Positions 32,703 through 40,948 of a DNA stretch of 64,000 bases are shown here, piece by piece; position 1 is the stretch's first letter; each line of letters opens with the position of its first letter. The notes below the pieces were generated by a model that did no database searches, was not told where the DNA came from, and saw only the letters and a list, made by a program, of their open reading frames with translations. This stretch comes from Mycobacterium palustre (GTDB lineage Bacteria; Actinomycetota; Actinomycetes; Mycobacteriales; Mycobacteriaceae): contig NZ_LQPJ01000105.1 of NCBI RefSeq assembly GCF_002101785.1, positions 1 through 64,000 of the forward strand. Direction: 5' to 3'. Both the position numbers and the translations under genes were made by a program.

Positions 32703-33125
32703 TCATCCCTGCTTCCACGGCAATCCCACCGCGCGCCAACCGGTTTCGCCGCGATGGCCCTTGGCGTCGAGGTGACCTTCGAAACCGTCGAGCACGTTGT
32801 ACGCCGGGGTGATGCCCACCTCCGTCGCCACCTCGGCCGCCCCGATCGAGCGGTTGCCCGAGCGACACAGAAACACCACCGGCCGCTCCTCGTCGGCCGG
32901 CGCGGGCGGGACCCGCTCCTTCAGCTCCTCGACGAAGTTCTCGTTGCGCCTGCCGTCGGTCGTATTCCACTCGATGTAGACCACCTCGCGCCCCAGGCTC
33001 GACAGGTCGGGCACTCCGACGAACCGCCATTCGGCGTCGGTGCGCACGTCGACCAGCACGGCGCGGGGGTTCTCGCTCAGTAGCTTCCACGCCTCGAGAG
33101 GCGTGATGTCTCCTGCGTAGCTCAC
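32703..33125 (-). CDS. Rhodanese-like sulfurtransferase
   Basis: A 140-residue single-domain rhodanese, equal in length to Rv0390. The active-site loop is VVFLCRSGNRSIGAAEVATE with the catalytic Cys, preceded by AVLVDVRTDAEWRFVG. The GTG at 33125 overlaps the purT stop (GTGA). It sits between purT and metZ; delivery of sulfane sulfur to methionine synthesis is an inference from position. Confidence 0.93.
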   Translation of the reverse strand: MSYAGDITPLEAWKLLSENPRAVLVDVRTDAEWRFVGVPDLSSLGREVVYIEWNTTDGRRNENFVEELKERVPPAPADEERPVVFLCRSGNRSIGAAEVATEVGITPAYNVLDGFEGHLDAKGHRGETGWRAVGLPWKQG

Positions 33126-34369
33126 CCGCCCGAGTCTCGCATATTCAGGGCCGCCGCCACCTGCCGGGCGCGGTCGCGGGCGGTCCGCACATCGGGCGCC
33201 GTGGCCAGCGCGACGCCCAGCTTGTGCGGCGACGCCGCGCCCGGCCCGAACACGCGCAGATCGCTTTCGGGGACCCCCAGCGCCGCGGTCAGCGCGGCCG
33301 CGGTGGGTGCCGCCGCGCCGGGTCCGGGCTCGATCCCGTGCGCGGCGCCGGGCGACATCATCATCGTGTCCAGCGGCAACCCGAGAACGGCGCGGGCCTG
33401 CAGCTCGAACGCCGAAAGCCGCTGGCTGCGCAGTGTCACCCAGGCGCTGGGGTGCGGGCGGGCGGTGACGTCGGCGAAGTACACCTCGTCGCCCTTGATC
33501 ATCAGCTCGACGCTGAACACGCCGCGCCCGCCGAGCGCCTTGACGATCCGCGCGGCGATCGACTTGGCCGCGTCCACCGCCGCGGCGCTGATCTGCTGGG
33601 GCTGCCACGATTCCAGCACCACGCCGTCGGCGTCGCGATGACCGATCGGCGAGCAGAACTCGGTCAGCGGGCCCTGCGGGCCTTCGCTGCGCACCACGAT
33701 CAGGGTGACGTCAAATTCGACCTCGACCACGGTTTCGGCCATCGCGCGCTGCGGGGCGCCCGGCCGGTCCCCGACCGCGCGCTGCCAGGCCGGCTCGACG
33801 TCGTCGGGCCCGGCGACCACGGAGTGCCCCCGCCCGGACACCGGCTTCACCAGCAGCGGGAACCCCGCGTGCGCGGCCACCGCCCGCAGTTCACCGACGG
33901 AGCCGACGAACCAGAACGGCGCGGTGGGCAGCCCCAACTCGTCGGCGGCGAGCCGCCGCAGGGCCTCCCGGTCGGACGTGAGCCGGACGGCGCGCGCGTT
34001 GGGCACCAGCTCGGGGTGCGCCCGGCCCGCCAGAGCGTCGAGGGCGTCCGCGGCGACCGCGTCGGTCGCGGTGACCACGTAGTCCGGCCGCAGCCGCTCG
34101 ATGGCGGCCGTCAGCTCGGCGGCGTCGGTCAACGGGATGGTCAGCGACTCGTCGGCCACGGTGTGGGCGGGCGCGCGGGGGTGCTCGCGGTCGTCTCCCC
34201 CGGCGATCACCCGCGCGCCGAGGTGGCGCAGGGCGACCGCCAGCTCCCGGCTCAGCTCACCGGACCCCAGCAGCAGCACCCGAGTCCGGGCGGCGGGCTC
34301 GGCGGCCCGCTCGGGCACGGCGAGCGCCGTCGTCTGGTCGTCCTGTCCGTCGGTCGGGCCGTCCGTCAC
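33122..34369 (-). CDS. purT: Formate-dependent GAR transformylase PurT
   Basis: A 415-residue ATP-grasp enzyme for the third step of purine synthesis, using formate and ATP instead of formyl-tetrahydrofolate. Seen: VLLLGSGELSRELAVAL at the N-terminus, FPLLVKPVSGRGHSVV, EVEFDVTLIVVRSEGP, GRGVFSVELMIKGDEVYF and ARPHPSAWVTL. It matches Rv0389. The GTG at 34369 is the start. Only 43 bp lie between it and the thioesterase gene, where the order departs from M. tuberculosis. Confidence 0.95.
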   Translation of the reverse strand: MTDGPTDGQDDQTTALAVPERAAEPAARTRVLLLGSGELSRELAVALRHLGARVIAGGDDREHPRAPAHTVADESLTIPLTDAAELTAAIERLRPDYVVTATDAVAADALDALAGRAHPELVPNARAVRLTSDREALRRLAADELGLPTAPFWFVGSVGELRAVAAHAGFPLLVKPVSGRGHSVVAGPDDVEPAWQRAVGDRPGAPQRAMAETVVEVEFDVTLIVVRSEGPQGPLTEFCSPIGHRDADGVVLESWQPQQISAAAVDAAKSIAARIVKALGGRGVFSVELMIKGDEVYFADVTARPHPSAWVTLRSQRLSAFELQARAVLGLPLDTMMMSPGAAHGIEPGPGAAAPTAAALTAALGVPESDLRVFGPGAASPHKLGVALATAPDVRTARDRARQVAAALNMRDSGG

Positions 34370-34412
34370 CGCTTCAGGATAGGGCCGCCGCGCGTGGGGG
34401 CGGCGCGCCTTC

Positions 34413-35051
34413 TCAGGGCTGGCCGGGCAGCAGCCGCACCATCAGGCCGTTGGCTTCGGCCAACAGGGCGTCATCGGCGTCGACCAATTCCGCCGACACG
34501 AACGCCTTGCGGCCCTCGGCGCTGCTGACCCGACCCCGCACCAGCAGCGGCGTGTCGATCGGCGTGACCCTGCGGTAGTCGACGTGCAGGAAGGCCGTGC
34601 GGCTGATCGGCCGGCCGGCGGCGTGGCTGATCATCCCGAACATGTGGTCGAACAGCAGCGGCAGCACGCCGCCGTGCACGGCGTGGTTGCCGCCGACGTG
34701 GAACCGGCTGAAGTGGCCGGTCATCTCCACGCCGTCGGGCGCGTAGCGGGTCAAAGTCCACGGCGGCAGCAGCAGGCTGCCCATGCCGGGCAGGTCCGGA
34801 GTGCGCCCGGCCGGCGCCTTGCCCTCCTCGGCCTCATACGGGCTCAGCAGCTCGACCAGCGCGGCGGCGCGGTCAAAAGCCTCGTCCCATAGGTCGTCGT
34901 CGGGGTCGGCCGACACCGCGAGGTCCTGCAGGCGGCGCATGGCGGCGACGAACCGGCCGAACCCCGGGCCGGGGCTGGCCGGCGCGTATTCGGGAAAGCC
35001 GCCGTGATGTTCGTAGTCGGGATCGAGTTGTCGTGGATCGAAATCCGTCAC
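34413..35051 (-). CDS. Hotdog-fold thioesterase, PaaI family
   Basis: A 212-residue protein matching Rv0356c. An N-terminal helical extension precedes a hotdog domain with [20 protein letters not shown] (the His-Gly-Gly motif) and [20 protein letters not shown]. It probably hydrolyses an acyl-CoA; the substrate is not evident. The GTG at 35051 overlaps the purA stop (GTGA), so it is translated with purA. Confidence 0.9.
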   Translation of the reverse strand: MTDFDPRQLDPDYEHHGGFPEYAPASPGPGFGRFVAAMRRLQDLAVSADPDDDLWDEAFDRAAALVELLSPYEAEEGKAPAGRTPDLPGMGSLLLPPWTLTRYAPDGVEMTGHFSRFHVGGNHAVHGGVLPLLFDHMFGMISHAAGRPISRTAFLHVDYRRVTPIDTPLLVRGRVSSAEGRKAFVSAELVDADDALLAEANGLMVRLLPGQP

Positions 35052-36346
35052 GGGCGGGCCGCCAGGATGTCGCGGCGCACGATGGTCTGATCGCGCCCGG
35101 GACCGACGCCGATGCACGAAATATGCGCTCCGGCAAGCTCTTCCAGCCGCAGCACGTAGTCGCGCGCCTTGGCGGGCAGGTCGTCGAACTCGCGCGCCGC
35201 CGAGATGTCCTCCCACCAGCCCGGCAGCTCCTCGTAGATCGGCTCGGCGCGGGCGAGGTCGCTTTGGGTCATCGGCATGTCATAGGTGGGCGCCCCGTCG
35301 ATGCGGTAGCCCACGCATACCGGCACCGTCTCCAGGCTGGACAGCACGTCGAGCTTGGTCAGGAAGTAGTCGGTGATGCCGTTGACCCGGCTGGCGTAGC
35401 GCGCGACGACGGCGTCGAACCAGCCGCAGCGGCGCCGCCGCCCCGTCGTGACTCCGAATTCACCGCCGGTCTTGGACAGGTACTCGCCCTTTTCGTCGAA
35501 CAGCTCGGTGGGGAACGGGCCCGAGCCCACCCGGGTGGTGTAGGCCTTGAGGATGCCCAGCACCGTGGTGATCCGGGTCGGGCCGATCCCCGACCCGACG
35601 GCCGCGCCGCCCGCCGTCGGATTCGACGACGTCACATAGGGATACGTGCCGTGGTCGACGTCGAGCAGGGTGCCCTGCGAGCCCTCCAGCAACACCGTTT
35701 CGCCGTCCTCGAGCGCGCTGTTGAGCAGCCGGCGGGTGTCGGCGATGCGGTGGGAGAACCCCTTCGCCTGTTGCAGCAGCGCCTCGACCACCTGGTAGGG
35801 GTCCAGCGCCTTGCGGTTGTAGACCTTGACCAGGATCTGGTTCTTGAGCTCCAGCGCGGCCTCGATCTTGTGGGTCAGCTGTTCGGGGTCGAGCACGTCG
35901 GCGACCCGGATCCCCATGCGGGCGATCTTGTCCTGGTAGCACGGCCCGATGCCGCGGCCCGTCGTGCCGATCTTCTTGCTGCCCATGTAGCGCTCGGTCA
36001 CCTTGTCGATGGCCACGTGGTAGGGCATCAGCAGGTGGGCGTCGGCCGAGATCAGCAGCTTGGAGGTGTCCACGCCGCGGTCCTCGAGGCCTTTGAGCTC
36101 GTCCAGCAGAACCCCGGGATCCACCACCACGCCGTTGCCGATCACGTTGGTGACGCCGGGCGTGAGCACCCCGGACGGGATCAGGTGCAGCGCGAAATGC
36201 TCGCCGCTGGGCAGGACGACGGTGTGCCCCGCGTTGTTGCCGCCCTGGTAGCGCACCACCCACTGCACGCGCCCGCCGAGCAGGTCAGTCGCCTTACCTT
36301 TGCCCTCGTCGCCCCACTGGGCGCCGATGAGGACGATTGCCGGCAT
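35048..36346 (-). CDS. purA: Adenylosuccinate synthetase
   Basis: 432 residues, identical in length to the M. tuberculosis enzyme. It joins IMP and aspartate with GTP in AMP synthesis. Signatures: [17 protein letters not shown] (catalytic Asp, P-loop), [12 protein letters not shown] (catalytic His), [15 protein letters not shown] and [14 protein letters not shown]. The ATG at 36346 begins at the conserved N-terminus; the frame continues upstream without homology. Divergent from the Rv0358-like gene. Confidence 0.97.
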   Translation of the reverse strand: MPAIVLIGAQWGDEGKGKATDLLGGRVQWVVRYQGGNNAGHTVVLPSGEHFALHLIPSGVLTPGVTNVIGNGVVVDPGVLLDELKGLEDRGVDTSKLLISADAHLLMPYHVAIDKVTERYMGSKKIGTTGRGIGPCYQDKIARMGIRVADVLDPEQLTHKIEAALELKNQILVKVYNRKALDPYQVVEALLQQAKGFSHRIADTRRLLNSALEDGETVLLEGSQGTLLDVDHGTYPYVTSSNPTAGGAAVGSGIGPTRITTVLGILKAYTTRVGSGPFPTELFDEKGEYLSKTGGEFGVTTGRRRRCGWFDAVVARYASRVNGITDYFLTKLDVLSSLETVPVCVGYRIDGAPTYDMPMTQSDLARAEPIYEELPGWWEDISAAREFDDLPAKARDYVLRLEELAGAHISCIGVGPGRDQTIVRRDILAARP

Positions 36347-36427
36347 GACTTTGCTCCCACCTGATCGCGCCTGCTTATTGTGGTCCAGCCGGTGACCCAG
36401 ACTATCCCAGGAGGTATCGCGGAACGC

Positions 36428-37063
36428 ATGAATGGCGTGGCCGTGGTGCTGTTCGGCGATCGTCGGGTGCCGGGACCCCTGGCCGGCCTGCCGACCCACC
36501 GCGTTGCCGGCGCCGACGACATCGACGCCGCGATCGGGCCGCACGGGCGCCTGGCGGTCGTCGGCGGCGACGCCGACCTGGCCGCCGTGCTGACCCGGTT
36601 GCTGCGCGCCGAGCGGCTCGACATCGAGGTGGCGTACGTGCCGCCGCGCCGCACCCGCGCCACCCGGATCTACCGGCTGCCGGCCGGGCGGCGGGCCGCG
36701 CGGCGCGCCCGGCGGGGTTCGGCGCGTCGGGTGACGCTGATCCGCGACGAGACCGGGTCGGCGGTCGTGGGCCGGGCCCGCTGGCTGCCGGCCGAGGGCC
36801 GGCTGCTGCGCGGCGAGGCGGTGGTCGACGACACCCCGCTGTTCGACGGCGAGGTCGAACAGGTGTGGGTGGAGCCGACGCTGGCGATGCCGGGGCTGCG
36901 GGCGGCGGTTCGGCGCCGGGCCTGGCCGCGATGGGTCGCCGGCCGCGCCGCCCAACTCGGCAGCACCGGCGTCACCGTCGAACGCGACGGGGTCGCGGCG
37001 CCGCGGGCGGCGCGGCGCTCGACGTTCTACCGCAACGTCGAGGGCTGGCCGCTGGTCCGGTAG
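36428..37063 (+). CDS. Conserved hypothetical protein, Rv0358-like
   Basis: A 211-residue basic soluble protein: [20 protein letters not shown], then alternating hydrophobic strands, and a very arginine-rich middle ([20 protein letters not shown]). I recognise it only as the gene next to purA in mycobacteria. The ATG at 36428 is preferred over an ATG at 36380, which would run into the purA promoter region. It lies 9 bp before the next gene, so the two are probably co-transcribed. Confidence 0.82.
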   Translation: MNGVAVVLFGDRRVPGPLAGLPTHRVAGADDIDAAIGPHGRLAVVGGDADLAAVLTRLLRAERLDIEVAYVPPRRTRATRIYRLPAGRRAARRARRGSARRVTLIRDETGSAVVGRARWLPAEGRLLRGEAVVDDTPLFDGEVEQVWVEPTLAMPGLRAAVRRRAWPRWVAGRAAQLGSTGVTVERDGVAAPRAARRSTFYRNVEGWPLVR

Positions 37064-37072
37064 CGTCGAGCG

Positions 37073-37855
37073 GTGAACTTCGCCGCGCGGCAACACGAAT
37101 CGGTCCGACCCAGCCCGATCTTTTTGGCCCTGGTCGGGCTGACCGCGGTCGGCGGCGTGCTGGCCTGGCTGGCGGGATCCAGCGTGCGGCCGCTGTCGTA
37201 TGCCGGGGTGTTCATCTTCGTGATCGCGGGCTGGTTGGTCTCGCTGTGCCTGCACGAGTTCGGGCATGCGGTGACGGCGTGGCGCTTCGGCGACCACGAC
37301 GTCGCGGTGCGCGGCTACCTGACGCTGGATCCGCGCCGCTACAGCCACCCGGGGCTGTCGTTGCTGCTGCCGATGGTGGTCATCTTGCTCGGCGGGATCG
37401 GGCTGCCGGGCGCCGCGGTGTACGTGCGGACCTGGTTCATGACCCCGGCCCGGCGCAGCCTGGTCAGCCTGGCGGGCCCGGCGGCCAACCTGGTGCTGGC
37501 GGTGCTGCTGCTGGCGCTGTCCCGGACGCTGTACGACCCGGCACACGCGGTGCTGTGGGCGGGTGTCGCGTTCTTGGGGTTCCTCCAGTTGACCGCGCTG
37601 TTGCTGAACCTGCTGCCGATTCCGGGCCTGGACGGCTACGACGCCCTGGAACCGCACCTGAGCCCGCAGACGCAACGCGCGGTGGCCCCGGTCAAGCAGT
37701 ACGGCTTTTTCATCCTGCTGTTCTTGCTGCTGGCGCCGGTGATCAACCAGTGGTTCTTTTCGCTGGTGCTGTGGCTGTTCGACTTCTCCGGCGTTCCGCA
37801 CTGGCTGGCCGGCGCCGGCAGCTCGCTGACCCGCTTCTGGAGCGCCTGGTTCTAG
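37073..37855 (+). CDS. Site-2-protease-like membrane metalloprotease (M50)
   Basis: A 260-residue membrane protein, counterpart of Rv0359. The zinc motif [10 protein letters not shown] is in a membrane helix, and the second motif [15 protein letters not shown] supplies the Asp of the NPxPLDG type. About six hydrophobic helices are seen. Family members cut substrates within the membrane; the target here is unknown. The GTG at 37073 starts 9 bp after the previous stop. Confidence 0.9.
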   Translation: MNFAARQHESVRPSPIFLALVGLTAVGGVLAWLAGSSVRPLSYAGVFIFVIAGWLVSLCLHEFGHAVTAWRFGDHDVAVRGYLTLDPRRYSHPGLSLLLPMVVILLGGIGLPGAAVYVRTWFMTPARRSLVSLAGPAANLVLAVLLLALSRTLYDPAHAVLWAGVAFLGFLQLTALLLNLLPIPGLDGYDALEPHLSPQTQRAVAPVKQYGFFILLFLLLAPVINQWFFSLVLWLFDFSGVPHWLAGAGSSLTRFWSAWF

Positions 37856-37862
37856 CCCTTGC

Positions 37863-37888
37863 AATATATGCGCTATCACGCATATATT
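37863..37888. promoter_or_regulatory. 26-bp palindromic operator upstream of the CDF transporter
   Basis: Perfect 10-bp arms AATATATGCG and CGCATATATT flank a 6-bp spacer (CTATCA). The site is 8 bp before the CDF transporter ATG and 7 bp after the protease stop. An AT-rich ATATATGCG arm is the form of operators bound by ArsR/SmtB-type metal sensors in mycobacteria; the assignment is inference. No repressor gene of this type is in the window. Confidence 0.8.
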
Positions 37889-37896
37889 CCCGGGCT

Positions 37897-38796
37897 ATGG
37901 GCGCCGGCCACCACCACACCCCCGCCGAGGGCGGCTCGTCACCGATGATTTCCCGCATGATCGCCGCCGCGGCGATCCTGGCGGCGTTCTTCGTCGTGGA
38001 GCTGACCACCTCGTTGCTGATCAACTCGATCGCGCTGCTGGCCGACGCCGGGCACATGCTGACCGACGTCGTCGCCGTGTTCATGGGACTGACCGCCGTC
38101 ATCCTGGCCCAGCGCGGCAGCTCGTCGCCGGCGCGGACCTACGGATGGCATCGGGCGGAGGTGTTCACCGCGGTCGCCAACGCGGGCCTGCTGGTCGGGG
38201 TCGCCCTGTTCATCCTGTGGGAGGCGATGCGGCGGCTCAAGGAGACCCCGACGATCCCCGGCGTGCCGATGATCGTGGTCGCGCTGGCCGGCCTGCTCGC
38301 CAACCTGGTGGTGGCGCTGCTGCTGCGCTCGCATTCGCAGGGCAGCCTGGCGGTCAAGGGCGCCTACATGGAGGTCGTGGCCGACAGCGTCGGCAGCCTG
38401 GGCGTGTTGATCGCCGGGATCGTCACCGTCACGACGCGCTGGCCCTACGCCGACGTGGTGGTCGCCGTGCTCGTCGCCCTGTGGGTGCTGCCCCGCGCGG
38501 TGTCGCTGGCCCGCGCGGCGCTGCGGATCCTCTCCGAGGCGTCGCCGGCCCACATCGACGTCGAGGAGCTGCGCGGCGCGCTGGGCGCCGTGGACGGCGT
38601 GACCGAGGTCCACGACCTGCACGTGTGGACGCTGTCGCCGGGCAAGGACATGTGCACCGCGCACCTGACCAGCGACGGCGACTCGGCCCGCGTGCTGCGG
38701 GACGCCCGCGCGGTGCTGTCGGCGCGCGGCCTGGACCACGCCACCGTCCAGATCGAGTCGCCGGGTCCGCAGGACGGCTGCACCGAGACCTTCTAG
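37897..38796 (+). CDS. Cation diffusion facilitator (CDF) metal transporter
   Basis: A 299-residue transporter exporting Zn2+ or a similar divalent metal in exchange for protons. Six membrane helices lie between residues 20 and 215, followed by a cytoplasmic CDF domain (EVHDLHVWTLSPGKDMCTAH). The transport site in helix 2 is LADAGHMLTDV (D, H, D). In helix 5 the usual His is Glu (MEVVADSVGSLG). The N-terminus has GHHHTPAEGG. The ATG at 37897 follows a palindromic operator, so metal-dependent control is likely. I do not recall an equivalent between Rv0359 and Rv0360c in M. tuberculosis. Confidence 0.92.
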   Translation: MGAGHHHTPAEGGSSPMISRMIAAAAILAAFFVVELTTSLLINSIALLADAGHMLTDVVAVFMGLTAVILAQRGSSSPARTYGWHRAEVFTAVANAGLLVGVALFILWEAMRRLKETPTIPGVPMIVVALAGLLANLVVALLLRSHSQGSLAVKGAYMEVVADSVGSLGVLIAGIVTVTTRWPYADVVVAVLVALWVLPRAVSLARAALRILSEASPAHIDVEELRGALGAVDGVTEVHDLHVWTLSPGKDMCTAHLTSDGDSARVLRDARAVLSARGLDHATVQIESPGPQDGCTETF

Positions 38797-39206
38797 AGCC
38801 CGAGCGCCTCGCGGGCCGCGGGGTCGCAGTCGTCGAGCAAGTCCAGGCAGCGCTGAAACTCGTCGGTCTCGCCGATGGCGTCGGCGGCCCGGGCCAGCGC
38901 CGCCACGCAGCGCAAAAACCCCCGGTTCGGCTCGTGGGCGTACGGCACCGGGCCGAACCCCTTCCAGCCGTTGCGCCGCAGCTGGTCCAGGCCGCGGTGG
39001 TAGCCGGTGCGGGCATACGCGTAGGCGGTGACGGCCTTGTCTTCGCCCAGCGCCTCCTCGGCCAGCGCCGCCCACGCCACCGAGGCCGACGGGTGCGCGG
39101 CGGCCACGATGCCGGGGTTTTCGCCGGCGAGCAGTTCCGCCTCGGCGTCACCGTTGCCCGGCAGCAGGATCGGATCGGGTCCGAGGAGATCTCCCATCGA
39201 CGTCAT
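38793..39206 (-). CDS. DUF3151 protein, Rv0360c-like
   Basis: A 137-residue soluble helical protein. Blocks: MGDLLGPDPILLPGN, HPSASVAWAALAEEALGE, AYAYARTGYHRGLDQLRRNG and EPNRGFLRCVAALARAADAI are the DUF3151 pattern. No function is known. The first ATG is used; MTSM and MGD starts are both possible. The stop overlaps the convergent CDF gene by 4 bp. Confidence 0.88.
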   Translation of the reverse strand: MTSMGDLLGPDPILLPGNGDAEAELLAGENPGIVAAAHPSASVAWAALAEEALGEDKAVTAYAYARTGYHRGLDQLRRNGWKGFGPVPYAHEPNRGFLRCVAALARAADAIGETDEFQRCLDLLDDCDPAAREALGL

Positions 39207-39253
39207 GGCGTCTATTGTGCCGCCCGCGGGTGCCGGGTCGCTAAGCTCGGTGC

Positions 39254-40072
39254 ATGCCTAATGCACCCGGGCCTGCGTTCGATCCACAGGAATCCCGCGG
39301 CGAGCCGGGCGACGAGCGGGCCGCCGAGGCCGGCCAAGAGGTTCCGATGGTGCCCAACGACGCCGAGACCGAGACCGTGGTGATCAAACAGGACCCCGGC
39401 GCCGCGCCGGACGCGCCGGAGGGTCAGCAGCGCGAACGTCGTTTCACCGCACCCGGTTTCGACGCCAAGGAGACGGCGATCATCGCCACCCCCCAGGAGC
39501 CCGCGACCGAGGTCTTCGCGTCACCGCAGGGCGGGGAGGGAGAGACGACACAGCCCGGTGTTCCTCCCAAAGCCGCTGTGCCGCAGTCGATCCCGCCGCG
39601 CCTGGGCGCAAAGCTGCGGACGTCGCGGCAGTTCAACTGGGGCTGGGTGCTGGCGATCGTGGCGGTGGTGCTGGCGCTGGCGGCGATCGCGATCCTGGGG
39701 ACCGTCCTGCTGACCCGTGGCAAACACCCGAAAGCCTCCGAGGAAGACCAGGTTCGGCACACGATCTCTCAGTACGACGCCGCCATCCAGCGCGGCGACC
39801 TGACGGCGCTGCGCACCATGACCTGCGGAACCGCGCGCGACGGGTACGTGGACTACGACGAGCGCGCGTGGCAGGAGACCTACCAGCGGGTGTCGGCGGC
39901 CAAGCAGTACCCGGTGATCGCCAGCATCGACCAGGTCGTGGTCAACGGCCAGCACGCCGAGGCCAACGTCACGACCTTCATGGCCTACGACCCGTCGCTG
40001 CGCTCGACCCGCAGCCTGGACCTGCAGTACCGCGACGACCGGTGGAAGATCTGCCAGTCCCCCAGCGGCTAG
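39254..40072 (+). CDS. Single-pass membrane protein, Rv0361-like
   Basis: A 272-residue protein. A long acidic, proline-rich cytoplasmic region (residues 1-125) precedes one membrane helix (WVLAIVAVVLALAAIAILGT, about 131-153). An extracytoplasmic domain follows, with DQVRHTISQYDAAIQRGDLT, the NTF2-like fold common to mycobacterial Mce-associated and lipoprotein-like proteins; it carries cysteines in MTCGTA and WKICQS. Counterpart of Rv0361. Function unknown. It ends 12 bp before the fba remnant. Confidence 0.87.
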   Translation: MPNAPGPAFDPQESRGEPGDERAAEAGQEVPMVPNDAETETVVIKQDPGAAPDAPEGQQRERRFTAPGFDAKETAIIATPQEPATEVFASPQGGEGETTQPGVPPKAAVPQSIPPRLGAKLRTSRQFNWGWVLAIVAVVLALAAIAILGTVLLTRGKHPKASEEDQVRHTISQYDAAIQRGDLTALRTMTCGTARDGYVDYDERAWQETYQRVSAAKQYPVIASIDQVVVNGQHAEANVTTFMAYDPSLRSTRSLDLQYRDDRWKICQSPSG

Positions 40073-40084
40073 GGTCGGGCGGCG

Positions 40085-40205
40085 TCAGCCGAGCGACTTT
40101 CCGGCGCAGTGCAGGTCGTTGCAGGCCTCGACGACGCGCTCGGCGATCGACGTGCGGTTGATGGCCGGGGAAGGCGTAGGAGTTCTCCCTGGCGACCCGG
40201 CCTAC
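40085..40205 (-). pseudogene. fba: Remnant of fba (class II fructose-bisphosphate aldolase)
   Basis: Reading the minus strand, codons at about 40200-40166 give ARENSYAFP, matching the aldolase N-terminus (AKQNSYAFPAINCTS in M. tuberculosis). After one extra base near 40165 the frame continues AINRTS and then jumps to IAERVVEACNDLHCAGKSLG and a stop at 40085. That matches the extreme C-terminus of M. tuberculosis Fba (QRVVQACNDLHCAGKSLTH). About 295 internal codons, with all catalytic and zinc residues, are absent. The locus (between Rv0361- and Rv0364-like genes, minus strand) is the fba position in M. tuberculosis. I recalled the M. tuberculosis sequence; the match at both ends is strong. 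Confidence 0.8.
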
Positions 40206-40237
40206 CAAGTATCGCAACACCGGTATGTTGAGGAGTC

Positions 40238-40948
40238 GTGACCACCGCCGTGACGGCCCTGCCCGACATCCTCGACCCGATGTACTGGCTGGGCTCGGGC
40301 GGAGTCTTCGGCTCCGCGGTGCTACCCGGCATCCTGGTCATCGTCTTCATCGAGACGGGGCTGCTGTTTCCGCTGCTCCCCGGCGAGTCGCTGCTGTTCA
40401 CCGGCGGGCTGCTGGCGGCGCACCCGAACCCGCCGGCCAGCATCTGGGTGCTCGCCCCCGCGGTCGCGACGGTCGCGGTGCTCGGCGACCAGACCGGGTA
40501 CTTCATCGGGCGGCGGATCGGGCCGGCGCTGTTCAAGAAGGAAGACTCCCGGTTCTTCAAGAAGCACTACGTGACCGAGTCGCACGCGTTCTTCGAGAAG
40601 TACGGCCCCTGGGCGGTCATCCTGGCCCGGTTCGCGCCGTTCGTGCGGACGTTCGTCCCGGTGGTCGCGGGGGTGTCGTACATGCGCTACCCGGTGTTCC
40701 TCGGGTTCGACATCGTCGGGGGCGTCGCCTGGGGCGGCGGCGCGACGCTGGCCGGCTACTTCCTGGGCACCGTGCCGTTCGTGCACCAGAACCTGGAAAA
40801 GATCATCCTGGCCATCCTGTGTGTCTCGCTGATGCCCGCGTTCATCGCCGCGTGGCGGGGCTACCGGGGCCGGCGCCGCGCGGCGCGCGCGGCCGACCGG
40901 GAGCCCGACTCAGACCCGGCTTCTGCGGTACGCAACGAAAGCGTCTAG
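40238..40948 (+). CDS. DedA family membrane protein, Rv0364-like
   Basis: A 236-residue DedA/SNARE-associated family membrane protein. Seen: FIETGLLFPLLPGESLLFTG, DQTGYFIGRRIGP, FARFAPFVRTFVPVVAGVSY in which Arg residues needed for DedA function lie, and GGVAWGGGATLAGYFLG. Members act in lipid carrier recycling or polymyxin and pH tolerance. The GTG at 40238 has AGGAG only 2 bp upstream; a GTG at 40250 has better spacing and may be the real start. Its 3' end overlaps the convergent acsA-like gene by 39 bp. Confidence 0.9.
   Translation: MTTAVTALPDILDPMYWLGSGGVFGSAVLPGILVIVFIETGLLFPLLPGESLLFTGGLLAAHPNPPASIWVLAPAVATVAVLGDQTGYFIGRRIGPALFKKEDSRFFKKHYVTESHAFFEKYGPWAVILARFAPFVRTFVPVVAGVSYMRYPVFLGFDIVGGVAWGGGATLAGYFLGTVPFVHQNLEKIILAILCVSLMPAFIAAWRGYRGRRRAARAADREPDSDPASAVRNESV

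Noticed and set aside
36347..37879. Upstream extension of the purA frame by about 500 codons
   Set aside because: The extension is antisense to the Rv0358- and Rv0359-like genes and has no homology; PurA begins at [12 protein letters not shown].
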